From contig JACSVZ010000022.1 of assembly GCA_014706295.1 (NCBI GenBank), positions 10,558,830 through 10,622,829 of the forward strand: 64,000 bases of DNA, written 5' to 3'. Of the stretch, positions 13,501 through 25,871 are shown piece by piece. The DNA comes from Lycocorax pyrrhopterus obiensis (Eukaryota; Chordata; Aves; Passeriformes; Paradisaeidae). The notes beneath the pieces are model-generated. The model saw nothing but the letters and a program-made list of their open reading frames with translations. It did not search any database and was not told the DNA's origin. The position numbers and the translations under genes are program-made. How positions within the stretch are numbered: position 1 is the stretch's first letter; the number at the start of each line of letters is the position of its first letter.

Positions 13501-16109
13501 TGACAAGGTGATTTTCTTTACAAAATCACAATGTCTCTTTCCTTCACTCTTTTTTTCCTGTTCTGGTGTATTACCCTTTCTCGTTAATTAGCTTATCATT
13601 TTTGCTTTAGAGCTTATTTTATTTTATAGTGAAACACTTCACCAGCTCACAGAAGGAGACAGTTTAATATAGGAGATTGCACGTATGTCACTTCCAATTG
13701 GTTCCACGGGCTCTTTTGTCAGCTTTGGAAGAAGACAGATCTACCTTCGTCACTGATCTCACCTCAGCACTCCATCGGGCAGTGGGGCAGAGCTGACCAG
13801 CTCACCAGGAGATAAGCACTGCTCATTACTTACAAAAACCAAGGAGAGAATCGGAGGCAGGAGGAGCCGGCAGCGGTGTCCCTGAGGTGCTCACGGACAC
13901 ACCGGAGCACAAGGTGCAGCTCCCAGCAGGAGTCGGCAGAGCTCCTCCAAGAAGCCTTCGAGGCAGAGCGGCTTTTCTGCAGCACTGCCACCCTCCGGCT
14001 CCAAGGAAAATTCCCTCTTTCAGCCAAAGTCCCTGAGCCCCTGGGTTTATCCGCTTTCCCTCCCAGCGGCAAGGGAGAGAGAACTGGCAGCACAGCTGGA
14101 TGTGAAACTTCCCATCGGTGAGCAGAATCTGCACAGCAAAACCTTGGGATCAGCAGCTGGAGGAGTTGCTGTCTGGCTGCCAACACTCATTGAATTTGGG
14201 GGCACCAACATGGCCCCATCCAAGGACCACGGACACCAACTGGGCACCACCTCAGTGCTCTGATGCCCCTGGCTAACAAAGGCAGAAGCAGGAGACAAGT
14301 AATTGCACCCTTTCTGTTAGATAAACTTTCTTTCTGGGTCTAGGGGTACATCCTGTCCAGCACTCTGGAAGATGTTGTCCCAAGTCCCCAAAATGGCACA
14401 TGTGAAGATCAGGATACAAGAACTCCACAAGGCAGTTGTGACTCTATTTAGCTCTGAGGGAAATTCCCTTTCTCAGTTCTCTCTGCACTGGTTCACACAG
14501 GTTACTCACTGGTCATAACATAGACCAGCAAGTGATGCACAGGCAGGTGAACCCCAAGCTCTCCTGTCACAAAAAATAATCCTTAAAAATGCTGCTGAGA
14601 TGTTGAACCTCATTTAGCAGAAGACAGCTCAGCACAGGAAGTCTGCTCGCAGAGCAACCCAAATGAACATGATCCAAAATCCAAGACCAGATGGCAGCTG
14701 TTATTAGAAAGGGTCGAACGCTGTTTTCCTGTTTGTGGGCTTTTAATGGCAATTTTCACAATTATTTACAAATTGGTTGTTACGCACACTCTATGTCCGT
14801 TTAGTAAAGAAAAATGTGAGTTAATTCAGCTCTCAGCTGAGAAGCTGCTGTAAAAATGCCCTTGCTGAGGGCTGCTCTCTGCTCCCGCTGGTTTGTGTTC
14901 TGCAGGCAGCCAAGCGAGTTCCTCACGCTGAACCTGCACAACCTGCCGGCCCTCCCCAGCCTGCCCCCGAGCTCCCCCCACTCGCACCAAGGGGAGAACT
15001 TGGAAGTTTCCGAGCGCTGAGGGGGGTGGAGTGACGGCGCAGCGGCCGCGGGGCTCACGTGTGTCCAAGGCAGGATGGGGAGGGAGCACTCCAGCCCTCG
15101 GCAGGGCAGCAGCAGCCTTTCCCAAGGACCTCGCTCCCAGGGAGCTGGTGGCTGCAGCCCACGACTCAGCACAGCTCTGGGCTCTGCTTGGAAGCCCTGA
15201 ACAAAGACAGAAGCAGCTGAGGGGCAGTGCAAAGTGCCGCGGCACAATGTTCCATGGCAACTATGCCAGTGCTGCCAGTGCCTCATGTCTGGGTGTAAGG
15301 AATTCACCCACAGGGAAAGAGACGGAGACTTGAGCCCAAAACAAACAGAACAGACCAACGCTGGAGAATTCCAGGAATTCAGCCATGTTAGTCCTCAGCA
15401 GAGGAGAGGAAATACATCAAAGGGTACCACAACCTTGAGTTTTTCCACCCAAGCTGCTGCAATCATCTCAATAATTCACCTCTCAGGACAAAACTTGCTT
15501 TCCAGTAAGACAGACTCTGTTTGCCTTTTACTTCCAGTCACTGCAAGCTGATTCAGCTTTGTGCCTTCTTGGAAAGAAGAAGTCAGCGGCAGGGTTTTTC
15601 TCAGAGAAATGCAATACAGCAGTTTAAACCTGCAGCCAGTCTGGCCTGTCGGGAAAAGCGAAGGCAGAGCAGGCGGGGACTGCAATGAATGCCCCAAGAG
15701 TTCTGCTGAGGGAATGAAAGTCAGGGATTTCTCTCCAGAAAAGCATGGGAAGTGTTAAACCTTGCACCTCACACATCGGAGTTTTCCCCACACTGAGCTC
15801 TTTCACAAAGTCTTCCCCCACAATGCTTTTACAGGAGTGTAACCATTAACCTGACAATCAGATCATCCATTCTCAGATAGTTTATATTTAATGTGTGAAA
15901 AAAAGGGAGTACTTTGCAGCAGTCCCTGGAAGGAAGAGAAAGAATTGTGGTGAGCAGTCCACTGACAGAAACTGCTCCCTGGAGTTCCCTTCCCCCTTGC
16001 CTTCCTCCCCTCTCCGAGTGCAGTAACTCAATCCACAAGGTAACTGAACTCTCCTGGGGGAATCTGGGGCACAACAGGCTGCAGCTCCTTTCCAAACGAA
16101 TTCATTTCG
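13501..16109. other. Non-genic stretch downstream of NSFL1C
   Basis: No gene recognised. The GC-richer patches at 13860-14060 and 14880-15200 carry no convincing exon. In mammals FKBP1A lies on this side of NSFL1C, but I see no FKBP12-like coding sequence here. Confidence 0.45.
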
Positions 16110-16119
16110 TTTATTTATT
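16110..16119 (-). terminator. NSFL1C: NSFL1C polyadenylation signal
   Basis: On the minus strand two overlapping AATAAA hexamers (16114-16119 and 16110-16115) lie about 200 nt after the NSFL1C stop codon. Cleavage is expected near 16085-16100. Confidence 0.65.
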
Positions 16120-16131
16120 TTAAAGTCCACT

Positions 16132-16151
16132 GATCATCATCATCATCATCA
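16132..16151. repeat. (ATC)n trinucleotide microsatellite
   Basis: A short run of about six ATC triplets lies in the NSFL1C 3' UTR, beside the poly(A) signal. Confidence 0.8.
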
Positions 16152-16315
16152 CAAAAAAACCCCATGGGAAATGCAACTAAAGACAAAAAAAGTCCAACCA
16201 AGACCTAAGAACCCAGAGCTATGAGCAGATGTGGGCCTGCGTGGCACGGCGCCAGCGCACGCGCGGGAGGGGACGACCCCGTGCGCCGCGGTTGTGTGGC
16301 CAGAGCTGGAGTCCT

Positions 16316-19300
16316 TTATGTCAACCGCTGAACGATGACAGCGTTGAGCAGGTTGGCTTCCTTCAGGGTCTGGTTCTCATCAGTCAGCTCTTTATTGGGG
16401 AAGGTGGTCATGAGGACGAAACTGGTGGCAGCCATCGCTGGCCGAGCATCTACTATGAAGAGCCGGATGTCACGGATCCTGTCCAAAGGGATCAAACACA
16501 CAGGGTGATGCTGTTACTGCACAGCCTGGACAAACGACTGCTCTCCCCAGAGCGTGCAGCCCTGCAGTGCTGCATTTGTATTCCAGCTCTCACCACAGCC
16601 CACACCAGCCTATTCTGATTCAACCTGCTCCCGTTTATTGAAATAGCAGCAGCTGCTTTCTGGGCTACAGACTCAGCTCAGTGTTCTCTGTCTGTGTTGT
16701 CTCTGTTTCAGCTGTCAAACCGAAAGCCTCCGAACCGTTTGCGATGAACAATTAACAAACTGACACTTGCTGAGCTCATCACACACAGCAGAACCCGGAG
16801 GATTTCAGCTCCTGTGAGCAGCCACACAGGGACACAGGATCTATTTCCTAAACTCAGTCACAGACAGAGGTTTTTGTAACTTTTTGCCCTGAGCTTGACT
16901 CTTATAGAAACTGGAGGAATGAGTATAAATTATGAGATCAGGAAAGTGAGAAGGATTTCAAGAGAGCAGCAGAATGAAGCTTATCTAAGTCAACTTTGCT
17001 CGTCAAAAGAAACAGAACTGTGGTAAGAGCATCCCTTAGTGCTCCACTCAGCACAGGGAACAGCCCCACAGAAAAGTCTAAACTGAGTCAGAATAACTGA
17101 ACCAGGTTCCTAATTATCTGCCAGTTTCCAAAGCCTTTAGAAGAGAGTTTTTTTATAGGAGACATCAAGGAAAGTTCTGCTGGTAACACTTATGCTCCAA
17201 GATGTCAGATCACTGGCTGTAATCTGTCCCAATCTGGAAAGCAAATCCTACCCAACAGTTAGCAACTGCCTTAAAAACACCACAAGAATTTCATTCCCTT
17301 TCACCCATACAGAAGGATCCCCAGAGCTCCCTCTGGCATGCTATCCAGGATTTTAACACCTGCTCCACCTGTGCCCTGTCTTGCAGTGCCATTTAGGCCT
17401 TGCCTGTGCTCCCTGTTGCGCTCGTACCTGTGACTGTGGTTGAACTTCTGGACCAGGCGCCCGCCGTCAGCGAGCCGGATCTGGATGTTGGTGACGGGCT
17501 CCGACTCATCGATCACGATGGCAGAACTGGCTTTGGCTTCGTTCTCTGCCTGCTGGGCTGGCGAGCTGGTGCCCATCACCTGGGGCGCGGTGCTGCCAAC
17601 AGGGAGACGCAAGGTGAGCTGTTAGAAACCAAACTGACCTGGCTGCAGGGTACCGGGATCAGGCAGCGAGCTCACCGCCTGCCAGGCCCAACTACCAGGG
17701 CTCCTCCACAGGAGACACCAAGCAAGCTGGGAGTGAGAATTTTTGAGTCAGCCAGTTAGCAGGAGCTTGTCTAGAAGTTCACCTCTACCATCCCCTTTGG
17801 TACCACGGGTCCTCACACCCACAAGGCAACAGGAAAGTGTGACTTGGAAACACTGCTCCTACGCAACATACCATGAGGTTCCAAACCAGGGATCTGCCTC
17901 CTGCCAGGGGGAGGCTGGGCTACCTCACAGTACACGTCAGTGAGCCTTGTTTCCTTAGAGGAACACCTCCCATCCCACAGGCACCCAGTACCTTTCTTTC
18001 AGAAGGATGAATCAGAAGGCTCCACCTCGCAAGGCTCAAGTGACTCTCTCATATTACACGTAGTAAACATTGTCACCATTTTCTCACCTGCCCAGCTTTT
18101 GTCCTTCTCCAGTAAAAGCTCTGAAGACACTTTTAGGTTTCACATAATCCTCATCACGGTGATCTTCCATGTCCAGGTTCACCTGTCCGCCCCGTGCTAA
18201 CCGGCGCAGCTCAGCCGGGACTTCCCTGCAAAGAGAGTGTCCTAAGGCAGCTGCCTGAAGCAGCAAGGCAGGAATGTGTGGACAAAAAGCCCAAGACCTC
18301 TGGAATTTCAGGAATCACAGAGAGCCTCTGCTTAACTGACAGGGCAGATGCACACCTCCCCACTGACAGACACAAATTAAAGGTTACTTCTCCCTGGCCC
18401 TCACCTGCAGTGACACAATGCATCAGAAATTCTCAACCTGAATTTGAACATGTTTGTTTACTTCAAACTCTCAAGGCCCCACATAAACCAAACCCACTCC
18501 CTGTTTACCTGAACCAAATGTTCCATATTAAGAGTAACTAATTTCTTGCAAGAAAGCTCAGGTGAAATGTGCCATGGATTCAGAGGCCTGGATTCCACAA
18601 ACACTTGTGTTTCAGACAACAGCTGTTGCTTTTCTCCCCTCTCACTACGTACCCTCTGCGGATATCATCGAGGAACTGGGCATTGGACGGATCCTGGTAG
18701 CTCCTCAGCTCTCCACTATCCAGACTAAATCCACTCTTCCAGAGCTTCAGTACAACATGCACCTGCAGCAGCCCCAAAAGAACAATCAGCCTCACTGAGC
18801 ATCTTGGTGACAAAAAAAAACAGACACAAAGTGAAAAGTTCCTCACAGGCAGAGGAACTTCAAGGTGCAGAAAACATTCCAGCCAGGTTTCTCTGGGCTA
18901 AGGGAAAAACCCAAAGCATTGGCTTTTATGTAATGGTCAGGTGTCAATTCCTAGAAGGTGGCACCACAGTCCCCTTTTGGATAAATATGGCTGAAGAGCC
19001 AGGAATGTGCTGGCCGAGGAGCCTAAACCAGGCTCCCACCACAGCCATGACCTTGAAAACACCTAGTCACAAACCAAGCACAAGGGAATCTTGCGCTGAT
19101 GCTGTCAGCTCCAATCTATGGATATATATTGGATATATGTAACAATGGATAAAGAAGAGTTAACTTCCCAATGCTCTTTGCACACTATTTTTCCAAATCT
19201 GCACTTGTAAGAAAGGCTCAGATTCTTAATTAAAAGATCACCAGAAAGCTGCTTACCCAAGACCTAATCATCTATTATTTTCTACTCGGAAATCCCACAG

Positions 19301-22300
19301 GAAGCAGGATTTACCATATTTCTGTCCTTGTGAATTTCTATCAAGCTTTGTAACTCTTGGGACTGGCAAGCTCAGTAGCTGGAGCAGAGAAATCCCTGGG
19401 GTGACAGCTACAAACCCGAGCAGAGATACTCACATCCTGAGAAGAGTTCGGTCTCCTCTCTCCTGCCACGTAAGCCGACTCCTCCTCCGGAGTAGCCCCA
19501 AGGCGATACCCTCCCCCTGCAAAAGGCTGTGAGAGAGAGAGGCAGGCACAGGGTTACAGAACTACACAGACCCAACAAAGCTGCTTCCCTGTCCCCAGCA
19601 GCCCTGTGGGTGAACAGGGGCTTCATGGAATCAGCAACATCTACTGCCCTGCAGGCAGTGACAGCTTCAGCAAGTTAATGTGTGGCACAACAGAGCAGCT
19701 TTTCTTGCTGCTGTGACACACAAAATGGAGCTGCACTAAGAGAGAAGTCCAGACTTAGCTGCTGAGATAATTCCAGGACTCCTCAGTACCAAACGGCTGG
19801 CACGGTGGAGCCTTAACTGAAATGGGGAACAGAAGGAAGAACTCGTCCCTCCTCACCTTTGGCTTGCTCGTCTCGCCACCGCTCTTGGCCGTCCGATCGA
19901 CCGCCACCGCGCCGTGTTCCTTGGCTCCCTTGAACAGATCCTCCACCAGCTCGTTGGGGCTCTTCTTCCTCGGAGGACCCACGATCTGCTGGCCACTTCT
20001 TTCTGAGCCGCCGGCATAAAACCTGACAGAAAGCACCCGGCTCGCGGTCAGCCCTGCCCGCTGCCTCTGCAGGACCCAGGGGGTGGGACCATGGCTCACT
20101 TGCTCGTGCTTGTGCAGCTCAGTGAAACCCCCTGGATCTACAATCACTGGCTACCACCAGTGTGTCTCCCACTGCAGCCACGTGCAAGCTCCTGTACTGC
20201 AGAGACTTTCTTTTTATGTCAATTGCTGTAAATTACCCGTGGATCAATGGCAATAAAGTGGTAACAACGCTCAGACCTGGGAACAGCCCAGAGAGACAAG
20301 CCCAGTTTTAAATACTGCTACCAGCTCGATTACCCAGCTGAGCAAGGCTTCCAGCAAATCTCTGACCTGTCAGAGCAACATCCAGCTGGAATTCTGAGGG
20401 AAGGCACACGTTCATGCCACACAAAGGATGGATCTCAACTGGAAGCAATGGATGCACAGTCAGTGAAGTGCAATTAAGCACTTCTGGAAGATTGGGTTTA
20501 TTAGCTTCCAGATGGCTTGTAACACACAGAGTGAGCTCCCAGCTGCCTGCAGACCACGGCCCATCCAGGCTGAGCCACCCCTTCAGATACATCAGTTCCA
20601 TTCCATTTACCTTGCCTGTCAACCTTAAGGGTATTTAACTACTTACAGCTGACATTGTAGGAGACTGTCCTACTAATACTCCACGTTCCCCCTGGAAAGG
20701 GGCCCTACATTTTTATTTCTGCCTCCACACTCCATTACTTTACCCTTAAGCAACACTTAAAAAAAAAGAACCCAAAACCCCGACCAAAAGAAACCCCCAA
20801 AACCCCAAGCAGTAAGAAAACCAATCCCTGCATAATTCCCACATTTCCCTTCCCTACGGACACAAATGAGGATCTGGGCTGTTTTCTGTTCTTACCCCAG
20901 GGCTTCCACATCCCACTTTAGGCTTTCTCTCAGTGCCGAGAGCTGACGAGTGCTTACACAGCTGAGCACGCGCTTGTGCACGGGCTTTGCACTGACAAAC
21001 CTGCTCTGTCAAACCTCAGATGTTTCATTACAGGAACTTCATATCCATGTAAACCCAGTTTTTCAAACAAGCTGTACACAAGCAGCAAGTCCTCCCAAAA
21101 GGAGAGGGACAAACACTCAGCATTTGAGCCTTCAGCTGCAAACTTACCGCTGTCCCTCCTCCTCTTCATCATCCTCCTCCTGCGCATGCACAAGGTCTCT
21201 GAACGAGGTTACTCGATGGTCACTGCAAAAATCCAGCAAGAAGGATGTCAGCCTCGAGACACATTCCCAGCTGGAACATTCCACACTGACACAGGCTCCT
21301 TCTGCAAGGTGGGCTCTGTTCACCAACACCTGACCTGAGAGTACTTTTCCTTCAAGATACAGCCAGTCACTCCTCTTTAGAACTGGCACCATTCCCTTAC
21401 TTCAAAGGGATTTGGTAAGGTAAAATTCACTTTTTTGTTTTGTAAAATGCTCGGCTTGATCAGCTCAGGTGTCACACAAAATGAGAAAATATTCCTCCTG
21501 CAGAGATATGATCTGCTCAAAAGAAAGGTCACCAACAGACTGTTTTTAATGTCAAAAGATAAATCAAGCTCTTCCTGAGCAATGAGGCAAGTTCTCCTAG
21601 CTGATCTCTGGCTTACTTGTGCAATAACACCCATGCTTGTGATGTAAACACTCCAATTTTCACAATTTCGAGAGAGCCACACAAGGTCAAGCAAACCTAA
21701 ACACAGACCTACTTCTCCTGAAAATTATCACAATCAGTGCTTTAGAGAGTTTGTGTTTTGTCAAGTTTCCAGCATGGAGCTGAAGCTCCCTCCTCACCTG
21801 GCTCCAGTGCCTCTGGATATGGAGCTGGGTGTGGGCTGGGGAAGGGTCAGGATGTCCTCATCACCCCCGTCCTCATAGAAACTGGCAAGCGCTATCTGGA
21901 AGGGAAAACCACCAAAGCTCCTCAGGAAAAACACACACAAACAACCCAGCTGAAGCATCTGTCACGTTGGACCTCCTAAGGCACCTCACACTAAAGACAC
22001 TTCATGTCATTTCCCCTGTTGCAGGTCCTGGCAAAGACAAGGCCTCAGGAGGTTGTGCTGTTTGGCTGTGTCATGGCAGGACACTCACTGCTGCGGGGGT
22101 GTCACCCTCCCTGTCAGGGATTGTCAGGGCCCTTCTTCTGCAGCACTTATACAGGGGTTATGCCAAAATTACTGTTCTGAAACAACAGCTTTTGTGCCAT
22201 CCATGAGCAGACTCGGAGTTTAACACAGCCAGTTTGAGGAGGAGCAGGGACAGGAGCAGCTCAGAATGGCGGTTGACTCCCCCTCAGTTTGTTTGCTGAC

Positions 22301-22717
22301 AGCGCCAACAACACAGCACTGACAACCTGACCAGCATTCCAGGAAAACCTACACAACCCCGGCAAACCCCAGACCCACCGTCCCTCAGCTCGCGCTAGAA
22401 AGTGAACGAGAGAACCAGGAGGGGCCTCAGTCCCAACCAGCCCACGGCCCCGCCGCAAGGGCTGAGCCCGGCGACGGAGGGGGGCGAGGCCTGAGCCTGC
22501 GGGACACCGACCTCCGGCCCAGCGCTGCCCCCCGCCAGCGCCACGGCCTCCTGAGCCGCGGCCCCGCCGATCCCCGCGCCGGGCCGGGGAGGGCGGAGAG
22601 CAGTGGCGGAGGTACCTGGAGGTCCCAGCCGGCTGACTCGAGGAAGAACCGCGCTCGCTCCTCCTCGGCGCCGGTCACGGCCACAAACTCCCTCAGCGCC
22701 TCCTCCCTGTCCGCCAT
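16316..22717 (-). CDS. NSFL1C: NSFL1 cofactor p47 (p97/VCP cofactor)
   Basis: p47 is the adaptor that brings the AAA ATPase p97/VCP to ubiquitinated substrates in Golgi and nuclear-envelope membrane fusion. I read nine coding exons on the minus strand: 22616-22717, 21798-21895, 21148-21222, 19857-20022, 19434-19526, 18653-18762, 18088-18225, 17428-17592 and 16316-16478. All have GT-AG borders and compatible phases. They total 1110 nt, or 369 residues, against 370 in human. The N-terminal UBA domain (about 3-46) starts [16 protein letters not shown]. The middle has an acidic stretch ([11 protein letters not shown]) and the [19 protein letters not shown] segment. The SEP domain (about 179-245) begins [15 protein letters not shown]. 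The UBX domain (about 290-369) contains the p97-binding loop TTFPNK and ends NAVIVQRLT. The start codon sits in a CpG-rich first exon and matches the family start. There are no frameshifts, and identity to the mammalian protein looks very high. Confidence 0.97.
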
Positions 22718-22885
22718 CTTGCCGCGGTGCAGCACCCAAACCCCGCCGGGCCGCCCCGCACCGCCCCCGCGTGCGCCGCCAAACCCGCCCGGCCGGAAAC
22801 AGCCGGGGCGGCGCGCGGCGCCCGGCCCGCGCACAGCGGCCCCTGTCAGCCAGGAGGTGCCACTGCGCCGTGCTCGGGCCTGGAG
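22380..22885 (-). promoter_or_regulatory. NSFL1C: NSFL1C CpG-island promoter
   Basis: This is a very GC- and CpG-rich stretch around the first coding exon, with GGCCGG/GCCCGG blocks and no TATA box, as expected for a housekeeping promoter. It extends upstream to the edge of the tandem repeat at about 22.89 kb. The transcription start is probably between about 22730 and 22850. Confidence 0.7.
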
Positions 22886-23650
22886 CGAGCGCCGGGCGCC
22901 GGGCACGGGGCACCGGGCACCGGGCACCGGGATGGGCAGCACTGAGCACCGGTACCAGGCTCCGGGATGGGCAGCACCCAGCACTAGGGTGGGCGGCACT
23001 GAGCATCGGGCACCGGGCACGGGGCACCAGGCACCAGACACCCGGATGGGCAGCACCCAGCACTAGGGTGGGCGGCACTGAGCACCGGGCACCAGACACC
23101 GGGCACCAGACACCGGGCACCGGGATGAGCAGCACTGAGCACCGTGTACTAGGCTTCGGCATGGGCAGCACCCAGCACTAGGGTGGGCAGCACTGAGCAC
23201 TGAGCACCGGGTACCGAGCACCAGACACCGGGCACCAGGCACCGGGCACCGGGATGGGCAGCACTGAGCACCGTGTACCAGGCTTCGGGATGGGCAGCAC
23301 CCAGTACTAGGGTGGGCGGCACTGAGCACCGGGTACCGGGCACCGGGCACTGGGTGCCGGGATGGGCAGCACCCAGCAGGAGGGTGGGCAGCACTGAGCA
23401 CCGGGTATTGGGCACTGGGATGGGCAACACTGAGTACCGGGCACCGGACACCAAAAACCGGGCACTGGGATGGGCAGCACCGAGCCCCAAGTGCTGGGCA
23501 TCAAGCACCGAGCAACAGGCACTGGGATGGGCAGCACTGAGCACCAGGCACCGAGCACCACGTGTGTGGCACTGGGCACTGAGCACTGGGATGGGCAGCA
23601 CCGAGCCCCAGTGTGCAGCACTGTGTGCCGGGGATGGGCAGCGCCAAGCT
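22886..23650. repeat. GC-rich tandem repeat (minisatellite) block
   Basis: This is about 765 bp of degenerate tandem repeat. The core 'gggatgggcagcac' recurs roughly a dozen times (for example near 22930, 22967, 23044, 23123, 23158, 23251, 23288, 23360, 23419, 23468, 23525, 23590 and 23633). Copies are separated by variable numbers of the hexamer-like unit 'gggcacc'. A second alternating subunit reads 'agggtgggcggcactgagca'. Long open frames over it are only repeat translations. It fills the ~1 kb between the NSFL1C 5' end and the SIRP-beta-like 3' end. Confidence 0.93.
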
Positions 23651-23737
23651 CCGGAGCAGGGCGGGTGTAAGGCCACAGGCAGGGCCCGGACTGGTGATGT
23701 GGAGCAGCGCATAGAGAAGCCTCTGCATCCCAGTTCG

Positions 23738-23743
23738 TTTATT
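23738..23743 (-). terminator. Poly(A) signal of SIRP-beta-like gene
   Basis: AATAAA on the minus strand starts only 8 nt after the stop codon of the SIRP-beta-like gene. This implies a very short 3' UTR ending near 23715-23725. Confidence 0.75.
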
Positions 23744-23750
23744 TCCAGGT

Positions 23751-25871
23751 TCACATGACATTGCTGGTGGTGGCCAAGCCCTGGGACCCGGCGCGAGGAG
23801 GCAGGGACTGAGATGGAGCGGGATAGGGCAACAGCTCCTGTGCTGTTCTCTTCATGCGTTTGAAGAGGAAGAAGAGGAGTCCACCGAGGAGCCCCTTCTC
23901 CAGCAGAACACAAACCCACAGGAGGACGAGGCTGGACAGAGGGTTCGCACCTGCAATGGGACAGAGGATGTGAGTGACCAGGGCTCAGGGACAGGCATCC
24001 CAACCCCCAGGAGGGAGTCTTTCCTAGGACTTTGAGCTTCCTCAGAGGGTGACACCACACAGACGCCCTGGCAGGCACCCCATTCCCAGCAGCTTTGACG
24101 CACCCTTATCCATCTGGGACCACCCCTGGGCGGGGCTGGAGATCCACAGGATGGCTGAGTAGTTGACAGGGGCCTGGGCATCGTGCACCACCATGCAGGT
24201 GATCATGGACCTGTTTTTGTCCTCCGTTGCTTGCACCTCCACCTGGCGTCTCAGCTCGAACAAGCCCCGGGAGAGCTCCGATGGCCGGGAGACTTTCTCC
24301 ACCTTTATCTCAATCCCGTTCTCCAGCCAGGAAACAGACATGTTTGCCGGGTAAAACTCCTTCATGTGGCAGGTGAAGGTCACAGTCTTGTTCACCTCAA
24401 CGGGGCTCGGCTCAGCGCGCACTTCGACACTGGGGGGAACTGGGAAGAGAGGCAGAGCTTGGTGTTTGGCGTCCCCGGCTCTGCTGCCCACAGGGCGCCC
24501 TGTCCCTGCCCCAGGATCCCCTGTCCTCCTCCCAGGGCCCCCAGCCCCACAGGAGCGGGACACCCCAGTGCGAGTCCCCCGGCCCTCACCTCGCAGGGCC
24601 CTGCTGAGCTGGTACGTCCCACGCAGCGGGGCCGACAGCGTGGAGTGCTGCACCTCACAGATGAGCTGTGAGCGGACGTCATCCTTCTGCAGGGTCACCC
24701 TCACTGTGCTGGACATGTTGTAGGATTTCACCAGCCATTCGATGACCTGAGGCTGCTGAGCCAACATGGGGTCCTTGTTCTTGAACCATTTCACCCCAAT
24801 TTCTTTGGGAAAGAACCCTCCAGTCGTGCAGGTGAAAGGCACCGACTGCCCCGGCGTCGCTCTCTGCTCAGGCCCGGACACGAGCGGGGGGCTGGGTTTG
24901 GCTGGGGGGAGAAGCACGGGGCCATCAGAGCAGGCTCTGCCCCCCGCCCAGCCCTGGCTCTGCCAGGAGCAGGGTCTCCTACAAGGGCACAGGGATGGCC
25001 CATGGGATCCTTTCCTGGAGCAGCCCCCGAGCCCTTCCCCATCCCTGCTCAGCCTGAGCAGACCCCGCTGGGCTGGTTCCCAGCAGGAGCTGCTCTGGGA
25101 GCCCCACTCACCTTGCACAGACACCTCTGTGCCACTTCCACGCTGCAACACCACCTCCTCACCAGTGACTGTCTTGCGAAACTTCACGCAGTAGTAGGTG
25201 CCCATGTCCTCAGGCTGAACGTTCCTGATGTGGATGGTGAAGTCTGTGTCGGACCCAAACACTGCTCTCATCACACGGGGTAAGAAGCCCTCTCTCTGGC
25301 TATAGATGGTCTTGTTCCCACTGCCCAAGCCCTTCAGCCACCTCACAGGACCCGGTTCAACGAGTCCAGATATGGTGCAGTTCAGGGTGAGCGTCTCTCC
25401 TGCTGTCACCAACACCTTGTCCTGGGGCTGCTGCAGCTTGAAGTTCTGATTCACCTGGGCACCCACACCTAGGCACAGTGACAGGAAGGTTTGGAATTGA
25501 CAAGGGGCCCCAGAGTTGAGGCACAGCACAAAGTATCATCAGACCCCCCACCTTGAGCCTGGAGCAGGGGACAGAGAGATATTCCTGTCCCTTGTCCCCA
25601 GGCTGCTGGGGACTGCAGGATGAGGAGGGCCCAGACTCTTGCTGGAGTAAACTGAACTCTTCATCTGGAGATAAAAGCAAGCTGGAAGGGAGGCAGCGAG
25701 AGGAGATCCCTGGATACTCACAGGCACAGGGAAGGACTGCCAGGCCAGCAGCGTGGGAAAGCGTGCATGGGGCTGTGTGATGGGGCTGTGCAGGCCCCAC
25801 TTACCCGGGTCTCTGCAGAGCAGGAGCAGCATCAGGCACATGAGAGGCAGTTCCTGCATCACTGGAGCCAT
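23751..25871 (-). CDS. Activating SIRP-beta-like receptor (V-C1-C1)
   Basis: This is a type I receptor of the signal-regulatory protein family, expected on myeloid cells. Exons (minus) are 25805-25871 (signal peptide MAPVMQELPLMCLMLLLLC), 25112-25468 (V domain), 24590-24901 (C1), 24104-24439 (C1) and 23751-23950 (membrane segment and tail). All introns are phase 1 with GT-AG borders, giving 423 residues with no break. The V domain has the SIRP hallmarks LVTAGETLTLNC, GPVRWLKG and DMGTYYCVKFRK. The membrane segment (about 362-388) contains an adjacent Glu375-Lys376 pair, then FFLFKRMKR. The short tail has one tyrosine in LLPYPAP, which does not fit YxxL/V/I. A lysine in the membrane and a missing ITIM are the marks of mammalian SIRPB1, which pairs with DAP12; that pairing here is inference. 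The V to second-C1 part is nearly identical to SIRPA in this window. Confidence 0.88.
24028..25468 (-). repeat. Inverted homology tract with SIRPA (copy 1)
   Basis: This copy covers the V exon, both C1 exons and two introns of the SIRP-beta-like gene. It aligns nearly base for base with 49382-50836 on the plus strand. Homology starts exactly at the V-exon acceptor and fades about 75 bp after the last C1 exon, past 'gaggaagctcaaag'. The intron between the two C1 exons (150 bp) appears identical in both copies. Confidence 0.9.

Noticed and set aside
1..16100. FKBP1A expected beside NSFL1C by human synteny
   Set aside because: No FKBP12-type coding exons were seen on either strand; the gene probably lies outside the window.
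22395..24078. Long proline/alanine-rich open frames of 258 and 309 codons on the minus strand
   Set aside because: They are translations of the GC-rich NSFL1C promoter and of the tandem repeat; the protein pattern simply follows the repeat unit.
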